64,000 nucleotides of DNA from Bacillota bacterium (lineage in GTDB: Bacteria; Bacillota; Clostridia; Acetivibrionales; DTU013): the NCBI GenBank assembly GCA_023411575.1, contig JAEYOP010000040.1, forward strand, positions 310,001 through 374,000. The letters are read 5' to 3'. Position numbers and translations under genes: made by a program. Positions 59,275-64,000 of the stretch are shown here, piece by piece; position 1 is the first letter of the stretch, and each line of letters opens with the position of its first letter. The notes beneath the pieces are model-generated. The model did no database searches and was not told the origin of the DNA. It saw only the letters and a list, made by a program, of their open reading frames with translations.

Positions 59275-62200
59275 TTATTCTTGCGACTCCCTGGTTATAG
59301 CAGCTTCCTCCACTGTAACAAGCATAGTCTCCAGCAACTGCCTTGCTTCCACATTCTTTATGGAATTCATGAGATCAGTACTATTACTGCCGAATATTTC
59401 CGATGTCCCATATTCGCCATAAGATCCGATAATATTCCTGTATGCCAACGCCACATCATATTTGTTGAAGAACCTTCCTTCATTGTGCATCCTTGCAGCC
59501 AAATCAAGAGACGTTAACATACTTTGGGAAGCGAGGGCATCCTGACCTTTTTTTAGGCGGGATAGCGCCCATCTCGCATAGAAAATGGCCATATCGCCCT
59601 CATAAGGGCCTCTGTCATTTAATTTAATCTCCTCCAATTTTATCGATGCGGCAGAATAGCAATCCATAGACTTATCGAATTCTTCCAGACAGAAGTGAGC
59701 ATACCCTTTGTCGTTATAGAGCCTGAAAAAATCACCGGATTGCGGACTTACCCCAATGCGCCCCATCCTTTGGTCAATCGTATCCTGGAAAACGGCAACC
59801 GCTTCATTAAGCCCCTTTCTTCTCCATGCATCCCTGTCTGCTTGAAGTGCCTGCTTCATTAACAATAACGCATAATGGTACTGCATATATTCCTCTACAA
59901 AATTGTTCTCCTTTATCTGCTGAACAAACTTCAGGGCATTTATCTTTTTGGGGGCCATTTTTAAAAAATACTGTTCCGCATCCTCAAATCGGTTCAAACC
60001 GGACAAAGCAATACCAATATTGACATATACGTTTACCAGAGCAATCCTTTGGGCATAATCCCGCCTATGCTTCTGGCGCCTCCGCTCCTCGTCCGCCAAA
60101 GCTTCACGAATTTTCCGGGAATCCTCAAAGTCCTTCAAGGCTGCCTCATATTGCCTCATTTTTAGGAAGTAAACTCCCCGGTTGTTTAAATATTGGCCTT
60201 CCAGAACCCGGTTTTTCAAGCTCCTGACGATACCCACCGCCCTATCAAGTTCCAATCCCGCATTTGCATAATCGGCAAACCGCGTGTGTGTAAGTCCTTT
60301 GTTATTGCTTAGTTTTGCCTGACTTAGCCTGATATTGTCCAACTCAATCTCCCTGGCAGGAAGATTTTCAATCACTTCCATATGAGCGATTGATCTTTTA
60401 TCCATTTCCAGCGCTTCTTCTTTGCGGAACACCTTTACGTAATCTTCACTGATCCCGACATAAGTGTCCACAAGCAGTTCAAGCATTTTAGGGCGCCTGG
60501 CGACTTTCTCTTCCGTAAGCAGGGGCAGCAATTTTAAAAAATCATCGAGAGACTCTTTAAAGCGGCCATTGTATCGATAAGCTTGTCCTCTCAGGAACAG
60601 GGCTTTCAAATATTGGTCCGGGCCGTCTCCCTGGCTGCTCTCGCAATGATGTAGTACATGGCTCAATATTCGGATTTTCCGGTTCAGCACATATTCGACG
60701 GTAAATGTTTTAAATAATTCAACTGTAGTAAATAGCTTGGCGACAATATCATCCATTATTTGAGTCCTGCGATCACCGAGCGGGATTGTATTCGCAAGAT
60801 CCAGCATATTTGCGAGAAGCCATGTTTCCGCGTCATATATATCCTGGGAGAGATCGATTTTTTCCAGCCGTATTTTCTCAATGAAAGCGCAGAATTTTTC
60901 ATATAATTCCTCGACTAAACGGATATTTTCTTTCGGTTCGATCGTTAGGATTCCTTTTTTCCACACTTCATGTGAAACAAACAAAAGCGTATCCCGGCTG
61001 CTTCTCTTAAACTCAATAAAGTTCCGCATGTCATAGATGAACGCCATGAAACGAAATGTAATCACTTTCTCATCCAGCAGGTGTATCAGCTCTTTCAGGG
61101 AAAGAGCCTCTTCGGCAAGACATAACAGGCGCATTGTCTTAATGATCTTATTGTAATAATTGTCACCCAGCCTGCGGATGTGCCTGAAATAATGCTCTAT
61201 GAGATTTTCGCTGTTTACTTCCGCTAATTTCAGACCTGAATCCGTCATTTTTTTGAAAATACTCAGGTAGATAAAACGGTACCCGGCCCGCCGGAGGAGG
61301 TCATTGACACTTCCTTCGTCGCCCTCCTTCAGTATTTCTTTTTCGGCATATTCTCTAAGCAGCTTACAGTATTCCTTGTTAGCAAGGTCAAATATCACGG
61401 GTTTGTCGGTAAGCGCCAAGTGTCTCAAATGATCAAAAAGAAAAAGGTTCTGACTGATTTCCTCCTCCGTTCGGCAAGTCAACAGAATATAGACCCCTTG
61501 AGAAAGCATTTCCGGCTCCGGTATGAAATCAAAAACGGTGGTCTCCCCGTATTTCTTTGAATAGCCGTCCGAGTAATTCTCTCCGCCGGATATTTCCTGC
61601 AGGTTCTTTATTTCATCCAACCCGTCCAGGATTAGCAGTAATTTTTTCTTTCCCGGGCTTTTTTTCTTTTGAAGTTTCAGCGCCGTTTTCAGCGCTTTCG
61701 CAAGCACCCGCTTTTTGTCCGGTGATTCGCCCAAAAGAACCTTGCATTGGTCCAGCGCTGCCTCATCCTCCCCGTATACCGATATATGGTCGATTTTGTT
61801 CTCCTCCGTCAAGTATGCTTTCAGGATTTCATTCAGCCGGTGGAGAAAGGTATCCATTCTTGAAAAATAGGATGAATTGAAATGATAGGTACGGACAACC
61901 GTTTCTTTTAACCATTTCTCCTTTTCACTGTCAAAAGAGCACGAATCAAGCTCATCCAAAGCGCTTGAGAAAGTAGATTTTCCCATTCCCCTTTCCGCCT
62001 TCAGCAGGAAAACGCCCCTGTCAAAGGCTGTCATCCCGGATTTCAGCCAATCCAGCATATATTGAGGTTTTTTTACCTCTTTGTCATTCAGGATCGATTC
62101 CAGTTTGCGAATTTCATCCCCGTCCATACTGGCATCATGAATATCCTGGATAGGAATCGCTGCGATTTTCAAGTAGTGGTTCAGTTCCTGGAACCTTTTG

Positions 62201-63099
62201 TTTAAACCCATATAAGTCTTCTTGCCGCCATGGGAGTAATTCAGCAGCAGAGCCTGGGCTTTCCATCCGTCATAGGTGTCAAACAGAAATGTTTTTCCGA
62301 TAATATGGATCAAATAAGGGTCCAATGCCATTTCTTCGCCGGATTTACCGCCATCTGCCCTGATATAGTATCTTTCTATATCATTCATCCTTTCAATCGG
62401 GATCGGCCCGGATAATTTCATGCCTGTGTCAGAATAGAAATGAATCCTGTCATAGCATTCACTGCTCTCTTGCATGATTTTTTTCAAAGACAGCAGCTTT
62501 TTTCTGAGATCCTCCCGAAAGGCAGGTTCTTCCTGAAAGCTTAAAGCCCCATGGCCAATGGTTTCATTTCTCCAGTTGGTAATTTCTGAAGACGCGTATA
62601 TTTTTCTTATCCTTTTGAGCAGGTTGATGATTGGAAGATAAATGGAGTCAACGGCCTCAGGCAATTCATGCATCTCAAGCCTTGCCGCATACCCGGCCAG
62701 CCTCTCCCAATCACCGAGAGAAAGATATTTTGAAAGGACCAGCCGAATCATGCGATAAGAATTACTGCATGTTTCCTTGACCGCTTTCAGTTCGCAGCCC
62801 TTATCCAGCAACTCCCGCAGTTTCCTTTCGCAGCCCTCCAGCAGGATGGTTACGGGAAATTTCAAGGATATTTCAAAAGTATCCTTCATTTGCAGAATGC
62901 TTCCATATATTTCGCCGTTTTGAATCATATCCCGCAAGCGATTGTATTCATGCGCAATTAAAAATGGATAGCTGCTGATAGCCTCACTATGCCAATACTC
63001 TTCATTCCCAGCTATGGAGGCATACCAGGGCAACTCCGATAATGTCCCGTTATGTTTCATTTCAGTACTGCGTTTCTCGAATTTTCTATTCATATACAT
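59275..63099 (-). CDS. STAND-type NTPase with N-terminal HEPN-like motif and C-terminal TPR-like repeats
   Basis: A 1,274-residue protein. Residues about 40-200 are helical and contain 'WRNETIGHGAL' (R177-N178 ... H183), the R-N-x4-H pattern of HEPN ribonucleases. Residues 350-650 form a NACHT/STAND-like ATPase: Walker A 'AERGMGKSTFSSAL' (first Gly replaced by Ala), Walker B 'LLLILDGLDEIKN' (about 487-499), sensor 'YILLTCRTEEE'. Residues about 800-1,230 are TPR-like helical pairs ('FLRGQAYRYNGRFKESLDDF', 'YLNNRGVYFLKMRQYEAALK', 'IALSGLNRFEDAEQYF'). Effector, NTPase and repeat sensor in this order is the layout of NLR-like anti-phage proteins. GGAG precedes the start by 4 bases. It follows a 65-residue gene by 25 bases. 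The function is inferred; the HEPN call rests on one motif. Confidence 0.8.
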   Translation of the reverse strand: MYMNRKFEKRSTEMKHNGTLSELPWYASIAGNEEYWHSEAISSYPFLIAHEYNRLRDMIQNGEIYGSILQMKDTFEISLKFPVTILLEGCERKLRELLDKGCELKAVKETCSNSYRMIRLVLSKYLSLGDWERLAGYAARLEMHELPEAVDSIYLPIINLLKRIRKIYASSEITNWRNETIGHGALSFQEEPAFREDLRKKLLSLKKIMQESSECYDRIHFYSDTGMKLSGPIPIERMNDIERYYIRADGGKSGEEMALDPYLIHIIGKTFLFDTYDGWKAQALLLNYSHGGKKTYMGLNKRFQELNHYLKIAAIPIQDIHDASMDGDEIRKLESILNDKEVKKPQYMLDWLKSGMTAFDRGVFLLKAERGMGKSTFSSALDELDSCSFDSEKEKWLKETVVRTYHFNSSYFSRMDTFLHRLNEILKAYLTEENKIDHISVYGEDEAALDQCKVLLGESPDKKRVLAKALKTALKLQKKKSPGKKKLLLILDGLDEIKNLQEISGGENYSDGYSKKYGETTVFDFIPEPEMLSQGVYILLTCRTEEEISQNLFLFDHLRHLALTDKPVIFDLANKEYCKLLREYAEKEILKEGDEGSVNDLLRRAGYRFIYLSIFKKMTDSGLKLAEVNSENLIEHYFRHIRRLGDNYYNKIIKTMRLLCLAEEALSLKELIHLLDEKVITFRFMAFIYDMRNFIEFKRSSRDTLLFVSHEVWKKGILTIEPKENIRLVEELYEKFCAFIEKIRLEKIDLSQDIYDAETWLLANMLDLANTIPLGDRRTQIMDDIVAKLFTTVELFKTFTVEYVLNRKIRILSHVLHHCESSQGDGPDQYLKALFLRGQAYRYNGRFKESLDDFLKLLPLLTEEKVARRPKMLELLVDTYVGISEDYVKVFRKEEALEMDKRSIAHMEVIENLPAREIELDNIRLSQAKLSNNKGLTHTRFADYANAGLELDRAVGIVRSLKNRVLEGQYLNNRGVYFLKMRQYEAALKDFEDSRKIREALADEERRRQKHRRDYAQRIALVNVYVNIGIALSGLNRFEDAEQYFLKMAPKKINALKFVQQIKENNFVEEYMQYHYALLLMKQALQADRDAWRRKGLNEAVAVFQDTIDQRMGRIGVSPQSGDFFRLYNDKGYAHFCLEEFDKSMDCYSAASIKLEEIKLNDRGPYEGDMAIFYARWALSRLKKGQDALASQSMLTSLDLAARMHNEGRFFNKYDVALAYRNIIGSYGEYGTSEIFGSNSTDLMNSIKNVEARQLLETMLVTVEEAAITRESQE

Positions 63100-63124
63100 G
63101 TTTCTCCAAACTTTATGAAGAATG

Positions 63125-63322
63125 CTATTTCGGACTTACTTCATACCACCTTTTCCCGTCTTCGCAGACTTCATAGGGCATGATCCTGACAATCGCTCTG
63201 GGGAAAAACTTCTTCAGATAACTCAGCTCTTCCTCTGAAAGCCTTAGTTCCCGGATGGTAATATCGTTTTCAAATGATTCCAGCAAAAATTGCTCGAACT
63301 GCTTCATTTTTTCATTTGTCAT
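63125..63322 (-). CDS. Small protein in operon with the STAND NTPase
   Basis: A 65-residue charged protein ('FEQFLLESFENDITIRELRL', 'LKKFFPRAIVRIMPYEVCED'), predicted helix followed by strands. AAGGAG lies 8 bases upstream of the ATG. Its stop is 25 bases before the large NTPase gene, so they are surely co-transcribed. Unknown family; could be a regulator, antitoxin or adaptor of its partner. Confidence 0.6.
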   Translation of the reverse strand: MTNEKMKQFEQFLLESFENDITIRELRLSEEELSYLKKFFPRAIVRIMPYEVCEDGKRWYEVSPK

Positions 63323-63663
63323 AAAGCTTCTCCTTACATGAAAATATAACTCAATTTCTGCTCGCTTAGCTCCTGCGCTATTTTGAGGCTTTCCGTGATG
63401 TCAATACAAGTATATACCACGAAATGCGGTTATGGGAATATATTGCAGATAATTTTGCCGAATTTTGACTTCTATGGCACGCATATTTCGTGGGCCGCCG
63501 GGAAATTAATTTGTTCCTCCTATTTTCAACTTGACACCAGAAGAACGGAATCGTATAATGATTTTGTAAAATTTAATTGTTTAAAATTTATAATTGGGTC
63601 CGGCTGTTAAACCCAGGATCAATCTTGGCGATATCGAAATTATTGTAAAGTGGGGGTACAATT
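63323..63663. other. Divergent intergenic region
   Basis: Separates the STAND operon from the flavodoxin gene. Contains the consensus promoter at 63531-63559 for the plus-strand gene and presumably the promoter of the minus-strand operon, which I cannot place. The open frame at 63383-63610 is not convincing. Confidence 0.5.
63531..63559 (+). promoter_or_regulatory. Consensus sigma-70/sigma-A promoter
   Basis: Perfect -35 TTGACA (63531-63536), 17-bp spacer, perfect -10 TATAAT (63554-63559). The flavodoxin start is about 105 bases downstream, leaving a leader of roughly 95 bases. Confidence 0.85.
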
Positions 63664-64000
63664 ATGAACGGAGTTGTTTACTTCTCCAGAGGCGGCAATA
63701 CGAAAAAACTCGCGGACGCCATTGCCAAAGGCGCCGGCGCATCGGCTGCACCGATGAAGGAATTCAAAACCACGGAAGCCCTAGACATCCTTTTTATCGG
63801 CGCATCCATTTATGCCGGAATCATCGACGGCGACCTGCGCCAGTTTCTGTCGGCATTGAAGCCGTCACAGCTCAAGCGCGCCGTTGTGTTCGGTACCGCT
63901 GCGGGCAAAAAGACGGCGTTGCCGGAAGTGAAGTCCATTCTGGAAGCAAACGGCGTTGCCGTATCAGACGAGGAATTCCATTGCAGGGGCTCATTCCTGT
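63664..64000 (+). CDS. Flavodoxin-like protein (partial, runs off the window)
   Basis: The first 112 codons are visible. 'GVVYFSRGGNTKKLADAIAK' is the FMN phosphate-binding loop and helix of flavodoxins (S-x-x-G-N-T), and 'ILFIGASIYAGIIDGDLRQF' followed by a second strand with 'VVFGTAAGKK' supplies the other flavin loops. A GGGGG site lies 7 bases upstream of the ATG. It probably carries out low-potential electron transfer, or works as a menaquinone-type or iron-stress flavodoxin. The C-terminus lies beyond position 64000. Confidence 0.82.
   Translation, partial: MNGVVYFSRGGNTKKLADAIAKGAGASAAPMKEFKTTEALDILFIGASIYAGIIDGDLRQFLSALKPSQLKRAVVFGTAAGKKTALPEVKSILEANGVAVSDEEFHCRGSFL

Noticed and set aside
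63383..63610. 75-codon plus-strand frame before the flavodoxin gene
   Set aside because: It covers the consensus promoter, lacks a ribosome binding site and shows no protein-like pattern.

Overview
The window looks like a chromosomal segment of a Gram-positive, spore-former-type Bacillota (Clostridia or a Paenibacillus-like relative). The evidence is a gene with S-layer homology (SLH) repeats, several Gram-positive style lipoproteins, a YesM/YesN-type sensor kinase and response regulator, an LplA/B/C-type oligosaccharide ABC importer without its own ATPase, many AraC regulators, and strong AGGAGG ribosome binding sites. I saw no rRNA, tRNA or CRISPR array.

Layout. (1) 0.3-8.2 kb, plus strand: a four-helix-bundle protein overlapping a lipoprotein gene, then an SLH protein, a large secreted protein with a TPR-like segment and a second large lipoprotein. 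This looks like an uncharacterised cell-surface module, with a decayed SLH tail inside it. (2) 8.3-14.9 kb: MATE exporter, a Phd-antitoxin/Uma2-nuclease fusion with a clear operator, a zinc-ribbon protein, a beta-propeller lipoprotein, a MerR regulator plus ferredoxin-type aldo/keto reductase with a textbook 19-bp-spacer promoter, and an AraC regulator. (3) 15-38 kb: a beta-glucan oligosaccharide utilisation region. It holds a domain-permuted GH3 enzyme, a GH55-like double beta-helix protein, an ABC importer (binding protein and two permeases), a GH94 phosphorylase and a GH161-like phosphorylase whose genes overlap by 4 bp, a two-component system, further AraC regulators and an arabinose/fucose isomerase-type protein. 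The simplest reading is import of beta-1,3- (or beta-1,2-) gluco-oligosaccharides followed by cytoplasmic phosphorolysis to glucose 1-phosphate.

(4) 38.3-64 kb: an accessory region with a MITE-like repeat, a small HD-type (p)ppGpp-hydrolase-like protein, a 1,620-residue exonuclease-RecQ-UvrD fusion, a decayed AlbA_2-type regulator, a VOC protein, an OmpR-type two-component system with a lipoprotein, a five-gene SWIM / HEAT-like / MoxR ATPase / DUF5682 / VWA operon (related in content and order to E. coli yehL-yehM-yehP), a GNAT acetyltransferase, a DUF3139 protein, a DUF1016 PD-(D/E)XK nuclease, and a two-gene unit encoding a 65-residue protein and a 1,274-residue STAND-type NTPase with TPR-like repeats. 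The last carries an N-terminal R-N-x4-H motif that looks like a HEPN ribonuclease signature. A flavodoxin-like gene with a consensus promoter runs off the right edge.

The best candidates for an undescribed system are the STAND/HEPN-like two-gene unit (59.3-63.3 kb), the MoxR-VWA operon (48.5-56.7 kb) and the exonuclease-RecQ-UvrD fusion (39.8-44.7 kb). All three lie in one accessory stretch together with a stand-alone nuclease. All functional statements come from reading motifs by eye; no database search was run.
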